A stretch of DNA of 64,000 nucleotides from Mermis nigrescens (lineage: Eukaryota > Nematoda > Enoplea > Mermithida > Mermithidae), in contig JAVLUZ010000157.1 of NCBI GenBank assembly GCA_036768485.1, positions 8,929,783 to 8,993,782 on the forward strand, in the 5' to 3' direction. This document shows positions 13,144-25,400 of the stretch, in pieces (within the stretch, counting starts at the first letter, position 1; every line of letters begins with the position of its first letter). The notes under the pieces were generated by a model. The model had not been told where the DNA came from. It did no database searches and saw only the letters and a program-made list of their open reading frames with translations. Made by a program: the position numbers and the translations under genes.

Positions 13144-13501
13144 CTATGATTTCGACGCTTTCTTCGGAGTGCCACCCACCACCACCCCCATCTGGCTGCT
13201 CTTGTCCGGGCTTAGGGGTCTGGATCCTCAGAATCGGAAAGACCACCCAAAATTGATATACCCCAAGAATATGAATTTTAGGCGCTATTTTCGGCAATTT
13301 AGCCCCATCAAACCCAAAACAGAATTTTGTTGCTGCCCATGTAAGCTCATATCTGTGTACGTCTCGGACCGAACCCATAAATTTCAGATGATAAAATCAA
13401 ATAAAAAACACAAATTTGAATAAATTTTAGCACATTTATTTAGGTTTGGAATCATTCATCTGCGCCAACTAATTATTTTTGGGCAATGAAGGCACATAAT
13501 T

Positions 13502-13728
13502 CATAGGTGGGCAGCACAAAAATTCTGGGGTGCAAGAAAGGTAGAAAAATGGTCTTAGAAATCGTGCTATGATGAAAAACACCATTTTTCAACGTTTTTC
13601 ATCGAACACTATCCATTAGCATCAAAAAATTGCAGACAAAAAAAATCAAAAAATTCTCAAAACTTGAATTCTGGGGGTATTCGGTCTTCTGCGGGGGGCG
13701 CATACCCCCTTCCCCACACCCACGTTTG
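13502..13728 (+). mobile_element. CATAGGTGGGCAGCAC MITE (hAT-like)
   Basis: 227 bp from CATAGGTGGGCAGCAC to CACCCACGTTTG. It contains the family landmarks: TCTGGGG near the start, ATCGAACACTATCCATTAGC in the middle, and GGGCGCATACCCCC near the end. Flanking octamers ACATAATT and ACATGATC match at 6/8. Confidence 0.75.
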
Positions 13729-13927
13729 ACATGATCCCATATGACTATATATTTTTACTATATTTTCCTTTATTAATCTGGTCTCATATTTTTGATTTTT
13801 TAATTTTTAAGAAATCAAAAACTGGTTTTGACGAGCAACAATCATTGACCGAGCATTACGAAAACAATGATCAGAAAAATCTAGTGAGCCTAACAATCTC
13901 GTATTTTAAAACAACTCCATAGTGGCA

Positions 13928-14312
13928 CGCACAAATGCACAGCATGGGAATTCGGGGGAAGTGAAACCATGAAGTGCTTTTTTTGGGGGTCCAAAAATGG
14001 TGGGTAGGTACGCGTCAAAAGCATGCATAAAATTTATGCATAAAAACATAAAAAAATCCGAAAAAAAATCAGAAAAGTCGGAACAAATTGAACAAAATAT
14101 AGTCAAAACATGACTATAATGGCGCGAAGCGCCGAAAAATTTGGCACTTTTGTTCAAATAGATTGCTAAAACCGCTTAAAAAAGCATCTATTCAACAAAT
14201 TTTTAGAGAATTTTTTGTAAACTTCCAAAAAATCGCTAATGCTGGGGATGGAGTGAAAAAATTTTTGCGGGGGTTGAACATTTTTATGGGAGGTTGGAAC
14301 CCCCTAGATCAT
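13928..14312 (+). repeat. ATGCACAGCATGG repeat, intergenic copy
   Basis: ATGCACAGCATGGGAATTCG, then AAAATATAGTCAAAACATG, GGCGCGAAGCGCC, and the end CCCCCTAGATCATGTATGAT. It is the most complete copy of this family. Confidence 0.65.
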
Positions 14313-15107
14313 GTATGATCGATGGTCGTACGGTTTGCTGTTTCAAATATTGTGTTCTTCCGTTCTCCCGCGATTCCAGAATTAATTATGTGATATAAAG
14401 AGACTAACTTAGGTACCAGCGTTTTAAAGAAGCACATTCTTACTGCTGAGCTAACGAAAATTAAAGCAAGCCTAATTACAAGCATCAACGTACCTATGTG
14501 CACGGTACTATGGGCGTGCGCAGGGGAGGCCGCCGCCCCTAGCCCAGAAATAATTTTGGAAAGGTAAGGAAATGCATGAAAATTGGCATCTTCTTATCAA
14601 AAAATCTCAAAATTTTTGGCGCTTTAATGGAAACTTTGAACAAACATAAAATGACACTCTAAAACATACGTACCTACTTAAAATCGATCCAAAAAAGTGA
14701 GTTTTTGCGCTACCTTGCGTTTAAATCCAGTTTTATGACAGTTTCAGCATAAAAATCTAGAAAAGTCGTAGAAAGTATCCAATTTTAGGCGTTTTCATCC
14801 ATCTGATACACCAAAAATGTCATTAAAGTGCAATTGAATATATTTTGTTAAATTTCATCGATTTTTATGACAAGCATCGTCATAACGCTATGTTTGGCCA
14901 CATATCCATCGTTTTTGAGCCCAAAAAGGGCATTTCAGGACAATCTGTAATACCACCCGTTTCGATACGCCGTACAATGTCGTGCTGATGCCACTGTGAG
15001 CCTCATAGAACATCCACTGGCCAAATAAAATAGATCGTAGGAAGGAGATACTTCCTCGGTGAGGCAGACCATGCAGGCAAATTAAAACGCAAATAGGCAA
15101 CAGACGA

Positions 15108-15452
15108 GCACTGTATGGGAATTCTGAGGATGAAACCAAATTTTTTTATAAAAATCCTTTTTTGGCTGAAAAACAATTGATATGCGTCAAAAAAAGTCCA
15201 ATTTTGACGTTTCTGACAATGCGCTTTCATTTAAAAAAATAAACACATTTAAAAATCGAAAAAAGTTGGAAAAATTGAGTAAACACAAGTGAGCCGAAGA
15301 TTTGGGTTTAGAGGAGACATCGCTAAAATGCAAAACAACTTTTTCAACAATTTTTGTTAAAACTGTGAATTCTGAGGTATGTAATGAAAAAATTTCTGGG
15401 CACGAGGGATTTTCTGGGGGAGGGTGAACCCCCCCAATCCCAGATCATGTAT
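15108..15452 (+). repeat. ATGCACAGCATGG repeat, diverged copy
   Basis: CACTGTATGGGAATTCTGAG opens and CCCAGATCATGTATGATATG closes. The central AAATATAGTCAAAA block and the hairpin are deleted. Confidence 0.55.
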
Positions 15453-16242
15453 GATATGTATGTGCATACAATACATTGCTTTCAAATCTGAACCATCGTC
15501 TTAAGCTTAGACTTACGTTTACACAACAAAATTTATTCACAAAAAATACAGTAAAAATGCTTGAATACACTAATTACAATAGCATGAACAAATTATTCGG
15601 ATAAAACGATTAAAAGTTCATGATTACTGCAAACACGGATACCTACATATGTATACCTTAATAAAAACGATATAGTCGCTTAAATTTGCTGCAGTTGTGG
15701 TAATAAATTATGTTCATTCAAGTTGTCAGGTTTCGCTTCTACAGTAATTAAACTTTTCTAACTTATGTATTTTTATTTATTTATAATATTTATGCATTAT
15801 ATTTATTTACAGATTGTTTACATATTTTTATACTTTCTTTGTTTGCCCTTTGTTTTTATACTTTGACTTTTATACTTTATACGATACTTTACACAGCAAA
15901 CTTATAACAGTGCAAACGTTTTAAATAGATATTTTTCTGAATCCAATCCGTGAAATCTAACGAAAGAAACAAGGCAATTATAGCTTGCTTTAATGGTGTA
16001 ATGAAGAAATCGGAAGGTAAATTTGAAATAAAAATAATTCGAATTAAATTAAATTCGGCAAAGATTACAGATATAAAATAGAAAAACGTTGCATATGCAA
16101 GATGGCGCGCATATTTGCTATTAGAATTGAATCAATGCGGCTACAGTAAGACAAGTAAAAAGCCGTCAAATTAGTGTAACATAAAAATTTGTTTACACAA
16201 ACGAAAATTCACGCTTTACACCACCGAGTATCAATAATAAAT

Positions 16243-16455
16243 CTAATCGGATTTCTTCGACGAATCGACCGCCGGTCGCCGGAACGGTTTGACGAAAATT
16301 CGCCACAAAAATTTGCATATTTTACCCGAATATTTAACCGTGTACCAGAGACTGAGGAAGAACATCACAACGCACGTGATAAGGAAGGCGATAATATCGA
16401 CCAGGAAATACTGTAGGATGTTCAGGTCGTCGGCGCCGGACCGAGCGAATGGCAC
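16243..16455 (-). CDS. ugt: UGT exon 9 (membrane anchor, ER-retrieval tail)
   Basis: The acceptor is CCTTAG and the stop TAG is at 16245-16243. It encodes residues 486-555: [20 protein letters not shown], then a hydrophobic run to about 522 forming the single C-terminal transmembrane helix, then a basic cytosolic tail ending in the dilysine signal KKSD. This topology is standard for animal UGTs. Confidence 0.92.
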   Translation of the reverse strand: MPFARSGADDLNILQYFLVDIIAFLITCVVMFFLSLWYTVKYSGKICKFLWRIFVKPFRRPAVDSSKKSD

Positions 16456-19400
16456 CTAAGGTTAATTGTGAATTGGCACCATACATGATCTTGGAGGGGG
16501 TTTGGGGGCTTTACCCCCCTGGAAAAATTTTTACATCCCCCCCCGCAAAAATTCTTCCCCCAGAATTAAGGATTTTATAAAGTTCCAAAAAATTTGCTAA
16601 AAATTTTTAGAAAAGATGCCTTTTAAGCGTTTTCAGCTATATATTTGCACGAAAGTGCCAAATTTTTGGCGCATCGCGCCACGCTTTTTTTGTATTCGGC
16701 AAAGACTTTTCCCGATACACAAAGACTTTTTGGGATCGTCTTTGTACATGTGCAAAGATTTTTGGGAAGACAAAAATTGTAAAAAAAGGTCAAAAAATTC
16801 GCAAAAATTTTCGGCGCTTTGCGCCGAAATGAGTAATTGTGTGTTCTATATATCTTTATAAGGGCAGAAATGGCATTTCGAAAGGAAAAATGTCAAATTT
16901 TTCAGCGCTTCCCGCCGTTTTAAGACGACTCTTAGTGATTTCTGCCTCAGAAACCCAGAAATTAGCTAAAATACACTACCAAAGGTCGAAGAACTCTGTT
17001 TTTACCACACTAAAATTGCTACCGTACCATATTATAGTACCCAAAAATTTGTGTGTACAGAATGTACAGACTTTCAGAGACCATCTTTGTACATGTACTA
17101 AGAACCTTCTACAAAAAAACACTGCTTAGCGCCTTAATTTGTTCCGACATTTTTGATTTTTTTTCGAAATTTGTGTATTTTTGTGCTCTAGAAAGATAGG
17201 GCATCGTCAGAAACTCTGAAAAACGATGTTTTTGACGCATACCTACCATTTTTGGACCCAAAAAAGGCCCGAAACCGCACACACATGTAGAACATGTAAA
17301 AATTTTCGGCGCTTACCGCCAGATTATTAATTTTGTGTATTGTCTTTCTTTGTAAATCGCAAAGATAAACTAAAAAGGCAGAAGTTGGGAAATTATTCGT
17401 CGATTGAATGATGAGAAATCAGTTGTTTAGATTGTGTGAACGATAGATTTGCCTAATATACATGAGTATAGAATGAAGTTAAAATTTTTCAAATTTTTCC
17501 TCGAAATCTTTCTTCCCTATTGCATAGAGCTCGTTGAGATATACTCAAAAATGCCTATATTTTTGCCCATCTCCTAGTGGTTCTCGAGATATCTGACCTC
17601 AAAATTTTCGGCCCACCCCGAAATAGAATCCAGAATACGGGCCTCGATAACGGTATCAGATTTGTAAGTGCGGTGCACATAAACATTCATCGAGCTCATG
17701 CGCTATTACTTTCCCGTCATCTCGTTTCGCTGCTCGGATGAGCTATTTATAGTTTTGAAAAATGAGCTTGCTAAGCGAGAGTTGTAAACTAAGAGGAGCT
17801 TAAAGTTTAAACCTACCATTAAATTATAACCTTTTTCGCGTTTCAACCCGTCGAGATGACGTTTCATCTCCGGAATATATACCGCAATTTTTTGGGTAAT
17901 TGAGCACTGGTTTAGCTCGCAAACGCGACTGAACACTGCGCAGTGGCGGGTGTTCGGACCTGCCCAGTTTTTAGGCTTCTCAATTACAGATTTTACTACT
18001 CCACAGAAATCTTTCACGCACGTGCTTATGTTTTTGTGTACAGCAAGGGCCATTCAAAGCAAGGAAAAGAGTTAACATAATGCATTCGAATCTAAATTTG
18101 AAACTAGAAATTTAAAAATTTTGATCTAATATTAGTTAAAACAAGGCAGGTAGGAAAAAACATCCACTTTAAAAAAAAACTCGAAAAAAGTATCAAACGG
18201 AAGAGACGAAGAGCCTTTGAGACGGCCAATTTGGGTTCTGGGCATACATGTAACAGGGGATGGGAAATCCCCCACACAAAACTGACCGTCCCCACGCGCA
18301 AAGGCCAGAAAATGTTTAAACCCCCTAGCCGATTTTTGGAAAAAAAACTTGTACTTTTTGGCCATTTTTAGGTGTTTTTTTGGCCGTTTCTAGCCGGAAC
18401 TTGAACTTTTTCCGCCACCCCATCAGAATGGCTCAGGATCACAACTCAAAATTCTGAGCCCTTGATTAGAGCGAGGGCGGGCCATAAATGGCCAGTTGTG
18501 AGACGGAAAATTTGAGTTTTGGGCGTATATGTAACAGGGGATAGGGAATCCCCCATACAAAACTGGTCGTCCGCACGCCCAAAGGCCGGAAAATTTTTAA
18601 ACCCCCTACCCACGGTTTTTTCTGTATTCGGCAAAGATTTTTCGCGATGTACAAAGACTTTTGAGGACCGTCTTTGTACATGTACAAAGATTTTTTGGAA
18701 GACAAAAACTGCAGAAAAAGGTTCGAAATTCGCAAAAATTCTCGGCGCTCCGCGCCGAAATGAGCAATTGTGTGTTCTATATGTCTTTATAATTTCAGAA
18801 ATTGCATTTTGAAAGGAAAAATGCCAAATTTTTTGGCGCTTCGCGCCGTTTTGAGACGATTATTATGATTTTTGCCCTCAGAAACCTAGAAATTGCTAAA
18901 ATACGTAACCAAAGGTCGAACAACTCTGTTTTTGCCACACTAAAATCGCTACTGTACTATATTATAGTACCCAAAAATTTGTGTGTACGAAATGTACAAA
19001 GACTTTTAGGGACCATCTTTGTACATGTACAAACGGACCTTGTACAAAAAAACACTGCCCCTACCCCGATTTTTGGAAAAAACCTTGCACTTTTTGGCCA
19101 TTTTTGGGTGTTTTTTTGGCCGTTTTTAGCCAAAGATTGAAGTTTCTTTTGCCATCCCCTTAAAATGGCCCAGGATCACATCTTAAAATTCTGAGCCCTT
19201 GATGAGAGCGAGGGCCATAAATGGTCAGTTGTGAGACGGAATATTTGGGTTCTGGGCGTACATGTAACTAGGAATGGGGGATCCCCCACATAAAACTGGT
19301 CGTCCGCACGCGCAAAGGCCAGAAAATGTTTAAACCCCCTAGCCCGATTTTTGGGAAAAAAACTTGCACTTTTTGGGCATTTTTGAGTGTCTTCTGGCCG

Positions 19401-22400
19401 TTTTTAGACAAAAATTGAAGTTTCTTTTGCCACCCCCTCAAAATGGCCCAGGATTACATCTCAAGATTCTGAGCCCTTAATGAGAGCGAGGGCCATAAAT
19501 AGTCAGTTGCCAAATTCTGGGGGTATGACACGGTAAAATCGAGAAAAAAATTGCCACACATTCGATTCTGGAGGACTGCCAAGTTTCTCAAGCATTTTTT
19601 CGTCGTTTGGTCAAAAGTAAAAATGCATGGAATATTTAAAAGAAATACAATATAAATATATAATAAAATCATTGATATATAATATGAAAATAATTAAAAT
19701 ACCTTTCACAGCGCAAAGAAGACAAAAATAGAATAAACGCAGAAAGACAAATACAAATATGTTTTATAACACGTGCAAATATATAAGAAAAAGTACCTTG
19801 ATAAAAAATATTAAAAATATTGAAAAATAATAAAAAAATGAAAAATATTTCTAAAAAATACTTCTCCGTGTCGCATAATAAATTCTGTCCAAAACGCGGC
19901 GTGCTCTAATTCGGTATACGGTACGTCGGTTATCAAATCGCGGAAAATGTGTGCATTTTCGGTATAGCTAGCAAAATTTAAAATAATAGGAAGTCAAATA
20001 AAAAGAGGGCAAAAAATGGAAAAAAATACTAATAAAATTGATAAAGAGCTAGATTAAATAAAATAAAATAAAATGCATAAAATAAAATTCAAAAAAATAA
20101 AACAAAATATAAAATCGATAAAATTGATAAAGAACTAGATGAAATAAAATAAAATAAAATGCATAAAATAAAATTAAAAAATAGTAAAACAAAATATAAA
20201 ATCGATAAAAATAAAATTAAAATATATAAAATAAAATGTAAAAAAACAAATAAGATAGAACAAAAACGAAAAATTAAAAGATAATTATGCGATTAGTATA
20301 AAGGATGGAAAAAAGACTAAAAACAATAGAAATGTATTTACATAGAAAAGAATTATATTACGAGAATTCGCAGGTTTCGTATTTATTTATAAATTTTCAA
20401 ATTTTACAAAATTACAAATTTTCGACATTTTTAATATAGCAAAGAAAGCAAGAAAAAATCATACTAATACAGAAAAAACTAACACAGAAAAAATAATACA
20501 GAAAAAAATAATAAAACAGAAAAAAACAAAGCAATGCGAAAAGAATGAAAAAATTTACAAATATTTGAGGTGTAAAGGAGTTTTAAAAATTGCAAATATT
20601 GAAATAGAAGATGGAAAAAAATTTTTTACAAAAAATATTGATTTATCGATCTGTTTTACTGGAGAACTTCGTCTAAAAGCTTATTTAAATTCTTTTGTGC
20701 AGAATATACTTCTAAGTCGTCATTATCTTACATTATTTGAATTTTATTTATTACTCTAAAAAGATGGAGCATCGACAGAAATGCTGGAAAACGATGTTTT
20801 TGACGCGCACTATAGGTGGGCAGCACCGATATTCTGGGGGGGGTGAAAAAATTTTAAAAGGAAAAAATGGTCTTAAAAGTGGTCGTATGGCGAAAAAACC
20901 ATTTTTCGACGTTTCTCATCGAGCACTACCCAATGACATCGAAAAATCGCTAAAAAAGCAAAAAAATTTCAAAATTTGAATTCCGGGGGATATTTTGATT
21001 TCTGGGAGGGGGTATTTCAACTTCTGGGAGGGTGCATACCCCCCATACCCCCACGCCCACGTGTGACGCGCACCTATATATACCATTTTTTAACCCAAAA
21101 AGGCAAAGGCACTTTGTGATTTTACTCCCCCCAAGAATTCCCATACTTTGCATGTATGTTAACAAGACAAATGTTAAAAAAATGTTTTTTCTTTTTTTCA
21201 TTCATCCCAATTTTTTAAAAGGTAATTTTTATTTTTTGTTCTTAGTTTTATTCTTCAATTTTTAATGTTCATTTTTATTCTTTAATTATAATATTTTTTT
21301 ATATTTTTTCATTCATCCCAATTTTTTTGATGGCCACTTTTATTTTTTCATTTTTACTTTTATTTTTTATTTTTTATTTTCCATTTTTACCGTTTTCCTT
21401 ACAGTTTTTTTACCATATTTAACGATTCCCATTTTACATTCCATTCATTTTTTGGCCGAAAATAGTAAAAAGTACCTAAAAATTGTCAAATGACACAAGT
21501 TTTCGCCAGAAATCGTGGGCGGGGGGAGGAGGTAGGAGCAAAAATTTTCCGAATTGGGGATTTTGACCACCAAATTTAAGGACTTTAAATAGGTGCGGAA
21601 TCCTGGAATCCCCCAGACCCTCTGTTCCATGTATGATTTTGGGGTCTACTGATTTGATAGGGTCTTCAGATTCTTGGAGGTCCGGAACCCCACACTCATC
21701 ATAAGTGGGCGGCACCATAATTCTGAGGGTGCAAGATTTTTCAAAGATAAAAAATGGCCGTAAAAATTGTGGTAAGGCGAAAAAACACAATTTTTCAACG
21801 TTTATCATCGGGCACTATCCATTGTCATCAAAAAATTGCGACAAAATTACAAAAATTCAAAAATTGAATTCTGGAGGGTGTATTTTTGGTTTCTGTGGGG
21901 GGGGGGGTATCCTAGTTTCTCGGGAGTGCAACCCCCCACCCCCCACGCCCAGGTGTGACGCTTATGCGTCGTCATCACGCACCTTTCGTTCGTCAATAAA
22001 TCCCTCAGGGCGCCAATCAGGTTCTCCTTAGTAAGTGAAGTTTTGGGCAAAATTAGGCCAGCGCCGCGGGCCGTGGCCCGGGCCAAATGATCGTAATTTT
22101 CGGCAAACAACGGGATGCCCAAAACAGGGACGCCGTGCCACATCGACTCGACCACGCTATTTAAACCGCCGTGCGAAATGAAGCCCTTGCACTTTGAGTG
22201 ACCTTAAGAAATCATAAAAATAAATTGACTAAAAAATACAAATAATAAAAATAATTGAATAACATTGAAAAGTAATAAAAAAGATTAATAAAAATAGTAG
22301 CATGCGTCTATGCACGTTATAAATTAGGTACGAGCCTCGAAATAGATTAAATGGGATAGAAAGGAAATTTTTGAATTTCCCAATTTTTTCCACCCCTTTT

Positions 22401-25400
22401 CAAAAAATTTTGATATTTCGTTTATAAATTTTTGGCGCTTTCTCCCATCATTTTGCATCCGTGTAATTTTATGAAAAATTTAAAAACTAAACTTATTTCG
22501 AAAATCAATAAACATTCAAATTTTACTTTACCATTTAATTATAGCACGTTTCGTCGAAAATTTGGAGATTTTTAATTTCCCAATTTTTTCCACGCTTTTT
22601 ACATAGATCTCTCTAAATATGTAGATACTTTCAAAAACTTTTGATATTTTTGTTATACAATTTTGGAACGTCCTCTCATCATTATCCGCGTGATTTTATG
22701 AAAAATTGAAAAAAATTAAATTTTTTCGAAAATCAATTAACATATACTTAAAATTTACTTCACCATTTCATTATTGCACGTTACGTTGAAAATTCGGACA
22801 AGAGCCTGCCTACCATAGATGGACATCACCAAAATTCTGGGGGTGGGGGTGCAAGATTTTTCAAAGGTTCAAAAAATTGTCTTAAACATGGTGTAGTATG
22901 GCGAAAAACATCATTTTTCAATATTTTTCATCGAGCACAATCCATTGGCATCAAAAATTGCGAAAAAAACAAAAAAATTTCGAAATTTGAATTCAGGGGG
23001 TTTAGTTTCTGGGGGGATATTCGAACTTACGAAGGGTGCATACCCCCAAATCCCGTCCCACGCTCACGTGTGCTGCCTACTGGCTCAATCAAGTAAGAGA
23101 AAAAGGCGATTTTGCGCTAAAACAGACTTTTGAAGTCTTTTGAGACATTTTTCGACGTTTTTGATCAAAATAGAAGGGTATATACTTCTTGCTACCAAAA
23201 ATAAAAAAAAATTGAAGACAAAATTTCCAAATCAAATTTTTGTACTATTCCACTTGTATATGAGCATAAAATTAAGGAGGGCGTAGCGCACTCTCCAAAT
23301 TTCCCAGACTTTTTATAGGAATTATCGATACGAAATTCGAAAAAAATCTGATTTTTAGCCGAGCTTACAATTTGTAAAAAAGGAATAAAGAAATTAGGAA
23401 TTTATAAAATCAAAAAAATATGATAAAAAGCTAAAAAATTGAAGAAAGCTACATTATCTATTTGATAAAAATGAATAGGTGAGTGAGTGACCCAATAAAT
23501 CTTGCTGAGGCACCCAACTGGACAACAGAACGTTACTCGGCAAATTATTTATGGGCGACCCGTCGTATTGCCAAACAAAATGTCGTTCCGGCATCGATCG
23601 GAACGTTTCGACGATTGCATTCTGATAGTGTAAAGTACTTTACACTCAATATATCATCCCAGCGCAAACAATCTATTGTAAATTTTTTCAACTAGTACGT
23701 ATTTTCATGTCTAATTATTTTCAATTTATATTTCCAATTTCCCAATTTAATTATTTTTTTCAATTTTTTTAGATTTCAACGGGGTTTTTAAGTTTAAACC
23801 CCTCCAATCAATTTGCATTCTTGTAACTTCGCAATTTATAGCATTCTAATAGTGTAGAGTACTTTACACTCAATATAATATTCCAGCATAAAAAATTCCA
23901 TTTAAATTTTTTTGATCAGTAATTTCATTGCTAATTATTCTTAATTTATATTTCGAATTTCTCACTTTAATTAATTTTCCAATTTTACTAATTTCAACAG
24001 GCTTTTCGACTTTACACCCTCCAATCAATTTGCATTCTTGTAACTTTACGATTTTTTGCATTCTAATAGTTTAAAGTACTTTACACTCAATATATTATTC
24101 CAGCACGAAAAAATGTTCAATTTTTCAACTAGTAATTTCACTGCATTAATTCCAAATTTGCCAATTTAATTAATTTTTTAAATTATTTTAATTTTAACAG
24201 CATTTTGAATTTACACCCCTCCAATCAATTTGCATTCTTGTAACTTCACAATTTTTAGCATTCTATTAGTGTAAAGCACTTTACACTCAATATATAATGC
24301 CAGCATAAAAGCAAATTTCATTTAAATTCTTTCAATTGGTATTTTCATTGCTAATTATTGCTAATTTATATTTAGAATTTCTCAATTTGATTACTTTTTC
24401 AATTTTTCTAATTTTAGGGTTTTTAACTTTACACTCCTCGAATCAATTTGCATTCTTGTAACTTAATAATTTTTGCATTCTAATAGAGTAAAGTACTTTA
24501 CATTCAATGTATTATTCCAGCACAAAAAATCTGTTTAATTTTTTAACTAGTACTTTCATTGCTAATTATTCTTAACTTACTTCAAATTTAATTAATTTTT
24601 TCAATTATTTCGATTTCAACAGGGATTTAACTTCACAGCCCTCGAATCGATTTGCATTCTTATAACTTCACAATTTTTAGCATTCTAATAGTGTAAAGTA
24701 CTTTACACTCAATATATTTTTCCAGCGTAAAAAAATCTATTTTACTTTTTCAACTAGTATTTTCATTGCTATTTTCTAATTTATTTCAAATAGCAGATTA
24801 ATTCTTTCAATTTTTTGAATTTTAACATGGTTTTAACTCTACACCCCTCAAATCAATTTACATTCTTGTAACTTTACAATTTTTTCATTTCTAATAGTGT
24901 GAAGTACATACATACTTCACACTCAATATATTAAGCCGGCATAAAAAAATCACTTTAAATTTATTCAATGAGTATTTTCATTGCTGGTCCAAAATAAATG
25001 TTGTACGTTACTTTGAAACCCCCTCCCCCAAAGCCCTATACTCTTTTGAGGTTCACAATTTCGGACTCACTTTGCTTCACTCTGCCATGTAATCAATTAT
25101 TTAATTAATTATATATACATTAAATTTCACTCTACTTAGATATTCGGAAAAAAAGTTAGTTTTCATGTCCACGCCAAAATTTAGACCAATACAACTTACT
25201 AGGACGTGCTTGGGGGCCTTTTTCCACTTTACACTAAAACCCGTTGTGTACAATACGAACCCCTTCGCGTCGCTGGATTTAGCGATGAATTTGGCAATTT
25301 CCTGTCAGCAAAAACAGCAAAGATCAAATTAAATCAATAATTAGATAGAAAAATTAGAATCACACATGCACATAGGGGCTGAGGGGGGACTAACCCCCCT

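Larger units (their letters stand above)
7351..13501. other. Intergenic repeat mosaic, no gene supported
   Basis: Short frames here are not similar to any family I know. 7740-7925 is a G/C-run repeat, 9065-9475 and 11690-13143 are listed repeats, and 9480-10800 is unique AT-rich sequence. The region 11110-11480 has better composition and an open minus frame with hydrophobic residues, and also an open plus frame, but neither is convincing. Confidence 0.5.
13729..16242. other. 3' flank of the UGT gene, repeats, no gene
   Basis: Two ATGCACAGCATGG repeat copies occupy 13928-14312 and 15108-15452. 15480-16240 is unique AT-rich DNA downstream of the UGT stop codon and should contain its 3' UTR. 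AATAAA-like words on the minus strand are too common in this composition to call a polyadenylation site. Confidence 0.5.

Noticed and set aside
23625..24930. CRISPR-like array from regularly spaced palindromes
   Set aside because: Spacing is about 200 bp, the 'spacers' are themselves repeated, and the sequence is a eukaryotic intron.
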